Shown here in pieces: positions 1 to 9,200 of a stretch of 64,000 nucleotides of DNA. Every line of letters starts with the position of its first letter. Within the stretch, counting starts at the first letter, position 1. A model generated the notes under the pieces. That model saw only the letters and a list, made by a program, of their open reading frames with translations, was not told where the DNA came from and did not search any database. The stretch is from G963708235 sp963708235 (lineage in GTDB: Bacteria > Actinomycetota > Acidimicrobiia > Spongiisociales > UBA5794), in contig OY970200.1 in the NCBI GenBank assembly GCA_963708235.1, forward strand, positions 1,488,001-1,552,000, read 5' to 3'. Both the position numbers and the translations under genes were made by a program.

Positions 1-1380
1 GCCAACGAGGCCTGGTCCGTCGACGGAGGGTCGGAGTGGACCACGGCGTTCGGCGCCACCTGGGAGGGGGCCGCCGAGTGGCCCACCCTTGTCTTCGGCA
101 ACTATGTGGCGCTGACCGACGAGGGTCTGCAGACGAGCGGCGAGTGCTCCGACCACGCCCTGTTCCGCCCCGCTCCCGGTGGCGACTATGCCGGGGCGGC
201 TTCGATGACACCGGGGTGGTGCACGCTCTCGATTCTCTTCAGCGACTGGGACCGGTCGGGGCGCCGCGATCTACGGATGACCAATGACCGGCACTACTAC
301 ACCGACGGCGAAGAGCAGCTGTGGCGGGTGGCCGCGGGTGACCCGCCCCGGCCCTATACCCGCGACGAAGGGTGGCAGCGGATGCAGATCTGGGGGATGG
401 GGATCGCCAGCCAGGACCTCGACGGCGACGGCCGTCCCGAGGTGTTCCTCACCAGCCAGGGTGACAACAAGCTGCAAACCCTCGCCGACCCGGGCGCCGG
501 CCGGCCCACATACGACGACATTGCGCTGGCCAAGGGGGCGACCGCCCACCGTCCGTTCGTCGGCGACGATGTCATGCCCTCGACCGCATGGCACGCCGAG
601 TTCCAGGACGTCAACAACGACACCTTCCCGGACCTCTTCATCGCCAAGGGCAATGTCGACGCGATGCCCGATTTCGCCATCGACGATCCGAGCAATCTCC
701 TTCTCGGGGCTCCCGACGGGTCGTTTGTCGACGGAGCGGTCGAGGCCGGGATCGTCGACTTCGGCAACGCCCGGGGTGCGGCACTGGCCGATCTCAACGA
801 CGACGGGCTGCTCGACCTGGTGGTGGTCAATCGCCGGGAGAACGTCTCGCTGTGGCGCAACGTCGGCGCGGGCACCGCCGATGCGCCGCAGGCGATGGGT
901 TCGTGGCTGGCCGTCGACCTCGACCAGGAGGGTGGGAACCACGATGCCATCGGGGCGTGGATCGAGGTGGCGGCGGGGGAGCGGACCGTGGTGCGCGAGG
1001 TGACCGTCGGCGGTGGTCACGCCGGTGGGCAACTCGGCCCGGTTCATTTCGGCTTGGGGGACGCCGACCGGGCGAGAGTGCGAGTGCAATGGCCGGATGG
1101 TGAGTTCGGTCCCTGGCTCGACGTCGCCGCCGACCAGGTGGTGGTCGTGGAGCGCGGGGCCGAGCGCGGGCTCGACGAGCCCGTCCCCGGGAGCCCTGAC
1201 CAGGTTATTGCGTGTCGACGAGGAGCCACGATCCGTCGGCGGCCAGGCTCATCACGAACGTGGTGGCAAAAGGCGTCGTGGTGCGGGCATGTTCGACGAG
1301 ACGGGAGTCGTACTCCACCTCGACGACCTCGCCTTCCGCTTCCAGGGCCAAGCTCGCTCCACCCTGGCTTCCGGCGGTGA
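1..1380 (+). CDS. FG-GAP / ASPIC-UnbV (CRTAC1-like) repeat protein, 5' end missing
   Basis: The reading frame is open from base 1, so the N-terminus and any signal peptide lie outside the window. Calcium-binding FG-GAP-type repeats are visible (DLDGDGRPEVF, DVNNDTFPDLF, DLNDDGLLDLVVV), followed by an ASPIC/UnbV-like C-terminal domain (GGGHAGGQLGPVHFGLG, then WPDG). Proteins of this kind are exported beta-propellers. Family knowledge, from memory: CRTAC1-type genes often neighbour an RnfD-like membrane protein, as here. The recognisable domain ends near base 1180. The frame then runs about 65 codons further, to a TGA at 1378-1380, through low-complexity arginine-rich sequence antisense to the next gene. 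The true C-terminus is therefore doubtful and may hide a frameshift; another frame has a stop at 1197. Confidence 0.75.
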   Translation, partial: ANEAWSVDGGSEWTTAFGATWEGAAEWPTLVFGNYVALTDEGLQTSGECSDHALFRPAPGGDYAGAASMTPGWCTLSILFSDWDRSGRRDLRMTNDRHYYTDGEEQLWRVAAGDPPRPYTRDEGWQRMQIWGMGIASQDLDGDGRPEVFLTSQGDNKLQTLADPGAGRPTYDDIALAKGATAHRPFVGDDVMPSTAWHAEFQDVNNDTFPDLFIAKGNVDAMPDFAIDDPSNLLLGAPDGSFVDGAVEAGIVDFGNARGAALADLNDDGLLDLVVVNRRENVSLWRNVGAGTADAPQAMGSWLAVDLDQEGGNHDAIGAWIEVAAGERTVVREVTVGGGHAGGQLGPVHFGLGDADRARVRVQWPDGEFGPWLDVAADQVVVVERGAERGLDEPVPGSPDQVIACRRGATIRRRPGSSRTWWQKASWCGHVRRDGSRTPPRRPRLPLPGPSSLHPGFRR

Positions 1381-2803
1381 AGGCGACGTCGAGATGGAGG
1401 GCGTCGAACCGGTAGTCGGACACCACACGGGTACCACCGGCGACGGCCTGCTCGATCCGGGTTTCCATCTCGTTGAGTCTCGCTCCGGCGTCGACCGACC
1501 TCAGCAGGCTGGGCTCGACACGCAACATCGCCTCGCCCTCGACCACCAATGCCTCGGCGAGGGCGATGGCCAGGCGCTCCGGCTCGGCGGCGACGGCACC
1601 GTGCAACGCACGGGCGTCGGCGCCCACCGTGACCTCCGGCAGCGAACCCGTATCCACCGAGACGTCGAGCTGCGCTCCCGCCGCCTGCGGTGCCGGTCGT
1701 TCCGGTTCGCGTGCCGGCGCCCCGGCGGCGACGATACCGACGACCACGAACACGGTGACCGCCCCGATCGCGGCGCCGGTGCCGAACAGCCGGCTCGGTC
1801 GGGCACGTCGGATGTCCACCGCGGTGATGCTCCCCGGGAGGCGTGCCGCCGCAGTCCGATCGGCAGTGGGTTCGAAGAAGCGCCGGAGCGGGCTCATCAC
1901 GGCGAGCCCGGCCAGCAACCCGACCTTGGCTCCGAACTCGGTGGTCTGTGGAGCGATCAGCAGGGTGGCGACGAGGGCGACGCAGGCTCCGAAGACGATG
2001 CGGGCCGACGTCCCGGCGGGGATCGTCTTGGGGTCGGTGATCATGAAGAAGAGAAAGATGAGCACCTCGGGCGAGGTGACGACCACCCACCAGAAATGGG
2101 ATCCACACACCGGCTGGAGCGACCATGCCGCCGTCATGCAGTGACCCGAGGCGGCGAGGATGCCGAGACCGGCGGTCAGCGTGAGCCAGAACGCCGCCGC
2201 CATCGGAAGCAGCCGCAGTCGGCGGGTGATGAGCAGGCCCCCGACGAGGATGACGGCGAATGCCAGCGCCATCCACACATCGAGTGGAGCCCACCAGAAG
2301 TCGAGCGGCGCCACCCGCTCGCTGCCCAGCACCAGGAACGCCGCCACGAGGCCGACATTCGACGGGTTGAACACATGCGAGCCCCGGTACCGGATGACGT
2401 ACTTGGTGAGAAGGGACAGCCCGGCGACGGCGGCGAACAGCCACCATCCGTTCCAGCTCCACACCTCACCCCGCTCGGTGCCGAGCACCCGGAAGATCAG
2501 GGCGACGCCGCTGCCGGTGAGCATGGCGCTCGCCGGCCACACCAGCGCCCCGGTCCGGCGCAGCGTGATGGCAACCTCGATGATCGCACAGGTGACGATC
2601 GCCGAGAGGATCTGGGGCACGGTCACCTGGAAGGCGAGGACCGTGATGCCGAGGACGTGGATGGTGATGATCACCGACGCCAGGTGGAGGCGGGGATCCC
2701 GGAGAGTGGGCAGCACCACCGGGTACGACCTGCCCCCGACATGGAGCGCCCGCAGCGGAGGTGCAGTCGGGGGCGGTCCCGGGTCCGTGGCGCTCGTCAC
2801 CAT
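1205..2803 (-). CDS. RnfD/NqrB-like integral membrane protein
   Basis: This 532-residue protein has about nine hydrophobic segments in its first 370 residues. They contain the pattern YRGSHVFNPSNVGL and the stretch FFMITDPKTIPAG, both typical of the NQR2/RnfD/RnfE family, which binds flavin in Na+- or H+-translocating electron-transport complexes. A further TM segment (AIGAVTVFVVVGIVAAG) is followed by a soluble domain of about 150 residues with no recognised family. The start is ATG 2803; in-frame codons upstream give only arginine/proline-rich shadow sequence. No other rnf or nqr subunits are nearby, so this is a stand-alone member. The electron-transport role is family inference. Its end overlaps the convergent CRTAC1-like frame by 176 bp. 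Confidence 0.72.
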   Translation of the reverse strand: MVTSATDPGPPPTAPPLRALHVGGRSYPVVLPTLRDPRLHLASVIITIHVLGITVLAFQVTVPQILSAIVTCAIIEVAITLRRTGALVWPASAMLTGSGVALIFRVLGTERGEVWSWNGWWLFAAVAGLSLLTKYVIRYRGSHVFNPSNVGLVAAFLVLGSERVAPLDFWWAPLDVWMALAFAVILVGGLLITRRLRLLPMAAAFWLTLTAGLGILAASGHCMTAAWSLQPVCGSHFWWVVVTSPEVLIFLFFMITDPKTIPAGTSARIVFGACVALVATLLIAPQTTEFGAKVGLLAGLAVMSPLRRFFEPTADRTAAARLPGSITAVDIRRARPSRLFGTGAAIGAVTVFVVVGIVAAGAPAREPERPAPQAAGAQLDVSVDTGSLPEVTVGADARALHGAVAAEPERLAIALAEALVVEGEAMLRVEPSLLRSVDAGARLNEMETRIEQAVAGGTRVVSDYRFDALHLDVAFTAGSQGGASLALEAEGEVVEVEYDSRLVEHARTTTPFATTFVMSLAADGSWLLVDTQ

Positions 2804-2888
2804 CCCCGCATTCTCCACCACCGGGACGATCGATGGGAATGGGCGAATTCGGCGGCGTCCCCTGCCGGGGACGTGTGATCGATCCTGC

Positions 2889-3020
2889 TCAGGGCCGGCA
2901 CCTGGCACGCCACCTCACCAGCACCGCGACCCCGATGGCGGCGACGAGGGTGTAGGCCACCACTTCGAGAACGGTGACCCCCGGGTCGTGGGTGTTGGTG
3001 TCGGTCCAGTCGTTGCTCAC
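2889..3020 (-). CDS. 43-residue protein with baseplate-type DPGVT motif and one TM helix
   Basis: The GTG start (3018-3020) overlaps the TGA stop of the spike gene in a GTGA arrangement, so translation is probably coupled. The N-terminal half contains NTHDPGVTVLEVVAYT, which closely resembles the DPGITLLELFAYL signature of phage and eCIS baseplate J/gp6-like proteins. Instead of continuing into a baseplate domain it runs directly into a hydrophobic helix and an RWRAR stop-transfer end. It is either a genuine micro-protein or a severely shortened baseplate gene. The position behind a spike gene fits a contractile-injection link. Function unknown. Confidence 0.55.
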   Translation of the reverse strand: MSNDWTDTNTHDPGVTVLEVVAYTLVAAIGVAVLVRWRARCRP

Positions 3021-3712
3021 CAGATGTTCCCGGCACCCGGTGTGTAGCTGGCGGCGACGACGTTGTTGGCGACCAGGGTGTCGCACTTCACCACGCCCGA
3101 TGCGTCGACCATCGCCGCCTCCAACTTGATCGTCGCCGCCGAGACGACCACCGAGCCCGCCGTCAGGGTGAGCTTGGAGGCGCTCCGCACCTCGACACCG
3201 CCCGGTGCGAGCGTGATCGAGCTCCCGTCGCTGTCGGCGACGGTGATGGTGCCGGGTGGCCCGTCGTCGAGCCCGTCATCGAGAACGACCTGTCGGCCGC
3301 CCGCCGTTTCCAGATGGACGGCGCACCGACCACCGGTGTCGTCGATCGTGATCCGCGCTCCGCTGCGGGTGACGATGCTGCGCCGCCCGTTGTCGGCACC
3401 CATCTCCTCGGGGGGCCGCGCATGCCGGTTCCACAGCGAACCGACGATGATCGGTCGGTCCGGGTCGCCGTTCTCGAAGGCGACCACCACCTCGTCCCCG
3501 ACGTCGGGGATGAACCAGGTGCCGCGATCCGGTCCGGCCATCAGCGTCGCCGTCCTCACCCACCGGCGAACCGGAGCGGGTACGGCACCGAGCTCGATCA
3601 TGACCCGACCCTGCCCCTGCGGGTCGGCGTGATCCACCACGGTGGCGGTCACCACACCGGCGATGGTCTCGGTCGGGCGACGCCGCAAGGTGATACGACC
3701 CAGGAATGACAC
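3017..3712 (-). CDS. gp5/VgrG-like spike protein (phage baseplate assembly protein V family)
   Basis: The 231-residue protein has an N-terminal OB-fold region with the family hallmarks GVVTATVVDHADPQGQGRV, a WVRTAT segment and DVGDEVVVAFENGDPDRPIIVGSLWN. A repetitive beta-rich tail rich in G, S, T and V follows, as in the beta-helical needle of gp5/VgrG. Such proteins trimerise to form the spike of contractile tails, type VI secretion and eCIS particles. The chosen start, GTG 3712, has an AGGGG ribosome-binding site 8 nt upstream; a GTG at 3751 is the alternative. No effector extension is fused to it. Sheath, tube and ATPase genes are not in the window, so it may be an orphan spike or one end of a larger cluster. 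Confidence 0.8.
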   Translation of the reverse strand: MSFLGRITLRRRPTETIAGVVTATVVDHADPQGQGRVMIELGAVPAPVRRWVRTATLMAGPDRGTWFIPDVGDEVVVAFENGDPDRPIIVGSLWNRHARPPEEMGADNGRRSIVTRSGARITIDDTGGRCAVHLETAGGRQVVLDDGLDDGPPGTITVADSDGSSITLAPGGVEVRSASKLTLTAGSVVVSAATIKLEAAMVDASGVVKCDTLVANNVVAASYTPGAGNIW

Positions 3713-3828
3713 CGCAGATCCCCTTTGGTTGGTTCTCCGCAGCGTACGCACCGCACGGCGACCGTGTCGTGGGGCGCCCGCCGTCCGGCGAGCACCCCAC
3801 GAGCGAACACGGCAACCTCCCCTGGGGG

Positions 3829-6102
3829 TTACCCGATCTGGCCCCGGAGCGCCCCATCGGGATAGGTGGCGGTGGTCACGTTCAGGTAGTGGTTGTGCGG
3901 TGCGTTCTCGATCGTGCGCAGCACGCCGGTGTCCACCCCGGTGACACAGGTGTTGAGCGGGCCGGGTGGGATCTGCAGATCGATCAGCACCGGACCCGAG
4001 CTACCCGGCCCACCCTGGTGGATCTTCACCGAGGTGACCGCCGAAACCGGGATACCGGAGAGCTGGAACCTCGCCACACAGACCCGACCATCCTGCGCCC
4101 ACGACAACTGCAGCCCGGCGGTGGCGGTGGGATGACCGCGTCCGGGCACGTTGTCGCCGTCGAGGCTGATACGGACGCTCCGCGGGACGATGCCCACGGT
4201 GCGCAGCACGGTCGCCGCCTCCTGGGCACTTAGCAGCCCGTCCGCCTCGAGCCCGCCGATCATCTCGGCGACGTGACGGACGAACCACTTGCGGGCGGGC
4301 CACTGCTGCTCATCGGCGATGAGGTCGTTGACCGAACAGCCCCGACCGTCGACACGGTTTGGGACGCCGCTGTCGATGCCGTCGATGATCACCGTGGCCC
4401 GGTTGTCGTCGAGCCGTTCCGCCTCGACCATGCTGATGTTGGGTGTCCCCTCCGGCCGGACCGGGGTGTCCAGCTCCGGGTCGAGGAGGTAGGGGATCAT
4501 CGCCCGCAGCGGCTGGGCCAGGAGCACCTGGACGATCCCCGAACCGACCTCCTCGACCGCCACCCCGTGCGCCGCCAGACGCTCCTCGACCGTCGCCGAT
4601 GTCCACTGCACCGGATCGCCCGGTGCGCTTCCGTCGGTGACGGCGTACTGCTCGGCGCTGAGTCGATACCCGCAGACCGGACCGTCGAGAACGGCGGTCG
4701 GGGTCTCGTTGACCGGCGGGTTGAAGGGGATGTCGTAGGCGCCGTCGAGATAGAGCGGACCCTCGTTGGCGGTCTGGAACGCCGCCGCACCGGCCTTGAG
4801 CGCCCGGACCGACGCCACGTTGTCGTGGTGGTAGTCGAGCACGTTGCGGAAGCCCCAGAACGCCGCATAGCCGCGGCGGCGCTGGTTTTCCGGGCCGCCC
4901 TGCGGTCCCTCGGCGGGATGGGCGGCGGCGGCACGCCACGGCACTTCCTGCAGCAGCCCCACCGTGTTCTTCAGCCCGGACGCGTTGCTGAGCAAGGTCT
5001 CCCAGTTGTCGGTGCGGTGGGTGCCCCACTGTGCCGGTGACAGACCGGCATTGGTGGCGGAGCTGTAGATGTAGCCCCTTCCGAAGGCGAGCTGGTTGAA
5101 CGAGAACAGGTCCTGCTCGACGCCGCGGCTACGCGGCCACAGGAACTCGAGGTCGCTGCCCTGACCGGGATTCTCGTGGGAGTCCACGACGATGTCGGGC
5201 TGGTAGTCCCGGATCACCTTGGCCAGACCGAGGTTCTCCGGATGGCGCAACAGCAGGTGGTCGCGGTTGAGGTCCTGACCGGTGGTGTTTCCCCGGGTCC
5301 CGTTGGTGTTCCCGTCCGGGTTCAGGGTCGGGTTGATCAGCACGGTGGTGGTGCCCAGGATGTCCTTGACCCACGCATCCTCCGAGAACGCCAGTTCGCG
5401 GATCAGGATCATGGCGGCTTCCCGCCCCGAATATTCGGTGCCATGGACCGTCCCCGAGAGCAGCACCGATCCCTCTGCCGCAATCTCGGCGGCGGTGCCG
5501 GGCGCCGGATCGCCGATCACGGCAAGACGGATCGGCCGACCCTGATAGGTGACGCCGATGGTCTCCACCCGCACCCGGTCGCTGGCGGCGTCGATGGCAT
5601 CCAGCAGCGCCACCTCCTCCTCGTGAGTGGTCCACCTGGTCCCGTTGCTCTGCTCGAAGCCGGAAAGCAACGACTGCGGACCCGGATGCCCGGGAGTGTC
5701 GAGGGTCACCGGATCGGACCATGCCCCCGGTGAACCGTCGACCACGGCCCGGACCCGCCAGCTGTATCGCTGACCGACCGGGAATCCGTGGTCGGCGAAC
5801 ACCAACGGACCGGGGGTGACACGGTCCCCGGCGCGGTTGGGGGTCCAGATTCCGACGACGACTCCCGGCCCGGTCGGCTGGTCGCCGCTCATCGGGGTGC
5901 GTTCGATCTGGTAGCTGGCGGCGCCCTCGACCGCCGACCATGAAACCGTGGCGATTCCGAGCCCGGTGGTGACCGAGACCTCGGAGGTGGTCTGCGCCGA
6001 CGCCGGTCCGACGATGGCCATCAGGAACATGGCGGCGGCCGTTGCCATCAGGACATTGAGGCGCCACAGACGGCGCAGGCCGGATAGGTGGAGTCTGGTC
6101 AC
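3829..6102 (-). CDS. Secreted M14 zinc carboxypeptidase with C-terminal CHRD domain
   Basis: This 757-residue exported enzyme opens with a signal peptide (basic start, hydrophobic core, GPASA cleavage region near residue 36). A fibronectin-III-like domain covers about residues 40-137. The M14 metallopeptidase domain follows: zinc ligands in HGTE (His220, Glu223), NPDG at 261-264, DLNRDH at 277-282, and the third zinc ligand in DSHEN (His309). The last ~115 residues form a CHRD domain (KIHQGG, NHYLNVTTATYPDGALRGQ). GTG 6102 is preferred because it gives a clean signal peptide; an in-frame ATG at 6141 exists. It lies between the spike and DUF4157 genes on the same strand. A role in wall or peptide hydrolysis is inferred. 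Confidence 0.85.
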   Translation of the reverse strand: MTRLHLSGLRRLWRLNVLMATAAAMFLMAIVGPASAQTTSEVSVTTGLGIATVSWSAVEGAASYQIERTPMSGDQPTGPGVVVGIWTPNRAGDRVTPGPLVFADHGFPVGQRYSWRVRAVVDGSPGAWSDPVTLDTPGHPGPQSLLSGFEQSNGTRWTTHEEEVALLDAIDAASDRVRVETIGVTYQGRPIRLAVIGDPAPGTAAEIAAEGSVLLSGTVHGTEYSGREAAMILIRELAFSEDAWVKDILGTTTVLINPTLNPDGNTNGTRGNTTGQDLNRDHLLLRHPENLGLAKVIRDYQPDIVVDSHENPGQGSDLEFLWPRSRGVEQDLFSFNQLAFGRGYIYSSATNAGLSPAQWGTHRTDNWETLLSNASGLKNTVGLLQEVPWRAAAAHPAEGPQGGPENQRRRGYAAFWGFRNVLDYHHDNVASVRALKAGAAAFQTANEGPLYLDGAYDIPFNPPVNETPTAVLDGPVCGYRLSAEQYAVTDGSAPGDPVQWTSATVEERLAAHGVAVEEVGSGIVQVLLAQPLRAMIPYLLDPELDTPVRPEGTPNISMVEAERLDDNRATVIIDGIDSGVPNRVDGRGCSVNDLIADEQQWPARKWFVRHVAEMIGGLEADGLLSAQEAATVLRTVGIVPRSVRISLDGDNVPGRGHPTATAGLQLSWAQDGRVCVARFQLSGIPVSAVTSVKIHQGGPGSSGPVLIDLQIPPGPLNTCVTGVDTGVLRTIENAPHNHYLNVTTATYPDGALRGQIG

Positions 6103-6165
6103 GGAAGTCTCTCCCTTACGTCCGTTTGCATGACCCCTCATGCCCCCTGCCGCAGCACGCTATCA

Positions 6166-6183
6166 CACCCCTCCGCAGGGGGC
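6166..6183 (-). terminator. Small hairpin downstream of the DUF4157 gene
   Basis: CCCCT-CCGC-AGGGG around 6168-6181 forms a short stem 40 bp beyond the end of the DUF4157 gene, without a clear T tract. It is weak evidence for a terminator. Confidence 0.25.
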
Positions 6184-6222
6184 CTGCGTAACCCTGATCA
6201 AGTTATCGACGGTCCCGGCGGC

Positions 6223-9200
6223 TCAGGTGGCGTTTGCCCGGATGGCGAACACCTCCAGATTTCCGGTGGGGCCCTTGGCGGCGGCGACCGATGCGACACC
6301 CGCCGGTGCGCCGTCGAAGTTCGGGGTCCAGCCGTTCCAGTTGCCGTGGGAGGAGAGATAGTTGTGCCAGAGCGTCCCCCCGGTGTCGGTGGCGAACGTC
6401 TCCAGGTTCCCGGACGGCCCCATCGCCGCCGTCACCGTGACGACGTTGGCCGGTGCGCCGTCGAAGTTCGGGGTCCAGCCGTTCCAGTTGCCCTGGTGGG
6501 TCAGCCAGTTGTGCCACAGGGTCCCGGCGGTGTCGATGGCGAACACCTCCAGGTTTCCGGATGCCCCCATCACCGCCGAGATCGACGCCAGATCGGTCGG
6601 AGCTCCGTCGAAACCGGCGGTCCAGCCCTGCCACCCACCGCTGGCCAGGTAGCTGTGGGACAACACCCCATCCGCCGAGATGGCGAACACCTCCAGGTTG
6701 CCGGTCGGGCCCATCGCGGCGGCGACCGCGGTCACGTTGGGGGGAGCGCCGTTGAAGTCCGGGGTCCACCCGTTCCAGACGCCCGAGGGGGTCAGCCAGT
6801 CGTGCCACAACGTACCGTCACCGGTCACGGCGAACACCTCGAGGTTCTTGGTCGGCCCCATGGCGGCGGTGACCGAGACCACATCGGATGGTGCACCGTC
6901 GAACCCCTTGGTCCAGCCGTGCCAGTCACCGGCGCCGGTGAGCCAGTCGTGCCACAGTGTTCCGTCACCGGTGATGGCGAACACCTCGAGGTTCCCGGTG
7001 GCCCCCATCACCGCCTTTACGGACATCACATCGGATGGGGCGCCGTCGAAGTTCGGGCTCCAACCATGCCACTTGCCGTCGGAGGTCAACCAGTCATGCC
7101 ACAAGGTCCCGTCGGCGGCAACGCCGAACACCTCGAGGTTCCCGGTGGCCCCCATCACCGCCGTCACCGCCCCGATGTCGGTGGGGGCACCGTCGAAGTC
7201 CTGCACCCACCCGTTCCAGCTCCCCGACTTCTTCAGCCAGTTGTGGTAAACGGTCCCGCCGAGCACCATGTCGTTGACCAGCACCTTGCTCTCGTACCCG
7301 TGCACCCCGGCGTAGAGATCCTGCCCGTCGGTGGCCAGCCGGGTCTCGAAGTCGCCGACCCCGAGGATGTAGGTGAGCAGGATGCTGTCCTCGATCGCTC
7401 CGCTGGCGGGATCGACCCGGTAGGCGTAGCCGTTCGATCCGGCGAACAACCGGCCACCCTGGGCCAGGACGTTGACCGACTTGAACCCGGTGCCGCCCAC
7501 CCCGACGTTCCACGTCGACTTCCAGCTTCCGAGATCGACGCCGTAGAGATACCCGTGGGTCCCGGCGAACAGTGTCCGTCCGTCGGTGGCGAGTCGGGTG
7601 TCGTAGTCACCGACGCCGACGGTGCCGGCCACCAGCAACGAGTGGATCTTCGAGCCCGACGACGGGTCGATCTGGTAGACGTATCCGTTGGACCCGGCGT
7701 ACAGCTTGCCGCCGGCCGCCAGCGGTGAGACGGTCTGGAACCCGGTGCCCCCTAGCCCGACGTTCCACTTCTCCTTGAAGCTGCCGAGGTCGACCCCGTA
7801 GAGATAGCCGTGGGCTCCGGCGTAGAGCCGCGAACCGTCACAGTCGAGCCGGGTCTCGTAGTCACCCTGACCCCAGAGACTCGCCAGCAACAGGCTGTGT
7901 TTCTGCGACCCGCTGTTCGGGTCGATCTCGTACACATAGCCGTTGGAGCCGGCGAAGAGTCGTGATCCATTGACCAGAACCGCCACCGGCTCGTATCCGG
8001 TGCCGCCGACGGAGACGTTCCAGGCGGTCTTGGACCAGTCGGCGAGCCGCACCCCGTACACATACCCGTGGACGCCGACGAAGAGCGTGGTGCCGTCGGT
8101 GGCGAGCTGGGTGTTGTAGTCGCCGACGCCGACGCTGCTGGTGACGAGGAGGCTGTGGAGCACGGCGCCGGTGGTCGGGTCGAGCTCGTAGACGTACCCG
8201 TTGGACCCGACGAACATCCGGCCTCCGGCGAGCAGGGTGGTTGCCGGGACATACCCGGCACGTGGCAGGCTGGTGGTCCAGACGCTGGCGAAGGTCTGAT
8301 CCTGCGAGACCACACCGAGGCGCGGCGAGGCGAGACCGAGCAGCAGGGTCTTCAGCGTCGCCCCGAAGTTGCCGAAGCTGGCCATGCAGCTCGCCTTCTG
8401 CTGCTCGTTCCAGGCACCGAGCTCCTGGAGCGACGAGGCATTCGCCCCCGCCATGGTCGGGAAGTGCTGGCGGATGTCGGGGATCGATATCGAGGTCGAC
8501 CCGGTGCCGAGGATCTCGAGGAGCGCCTGCTGCGACATCTGGGCGGTCCCGCTGGTCTCCTGGACCCCCTTGCCGCCGTTGGCGCCGGTGAACAAGGTGT
8601 CGTCACCCCAGACCTCGTACGGGGTGGGGGTGGCCGCCGAGCTCACCCAGACCGAGTTGGCGTTGTAGTAGTCGTGGAGGTTGGCGGAGGCGAGCTGTGA
8701 GGCGGCCCCGGTGAGGAAGGTGAGATAGTTCTGATAATTCGCCGCCTGGGGGTTGCCCGGCTCTCCGGCGACGGTCGAGGCGAGGATCCGGCGGACCAGG
8801 GTCGCTGCTTCCTGCGCCGTCTGTGGATCGTTGGACGGGCCCTGATAGCTGGGGTCGTACAGCCATTGGCCGGCGAGCGACGGCTGCTTGGCGGTGGTCA
8901 TGTCCTTGATCGAGTTCCAGTCGGCGACCGGAAGTAGCGACTGCCCGGCCGCCCATTCGATGAACCACTGCATGATCAGCGTCTTGTTGACCAGATGGCC
9001 GGCAGCGAACGAGTCCTGGAGGAAGTGGTCGGCGTAGCCGTGATACATCCATGCCTGATGGGTGAGGGCGGCGTCGTTGCCGGCATGCGCCCGGGCGGCG
9101 AGATCGCGGGCGGTCATGTGCGACGACTGCCAGCGGTACCAGGAGAACGGAGCGAAATGACACGCATTGCGCGCCAGCAATCCCTGGTAGTGGTCCTCGC

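Noticed and set aside
1013..2878. Long plus-strand frame opposite the RnfD-like gene
   Set aside because: The translation is low-complexity and charged with no fold, typical of antisense frames in GC-rich DNA; the minus-strand product has TM helices and family motifs.
6230..8270. Regular repeats considered as a CRISPR array
   Set aside because: The repeats are 135-288 bp, contiguous and in frame, encoding propeller blades; there are no spacers.
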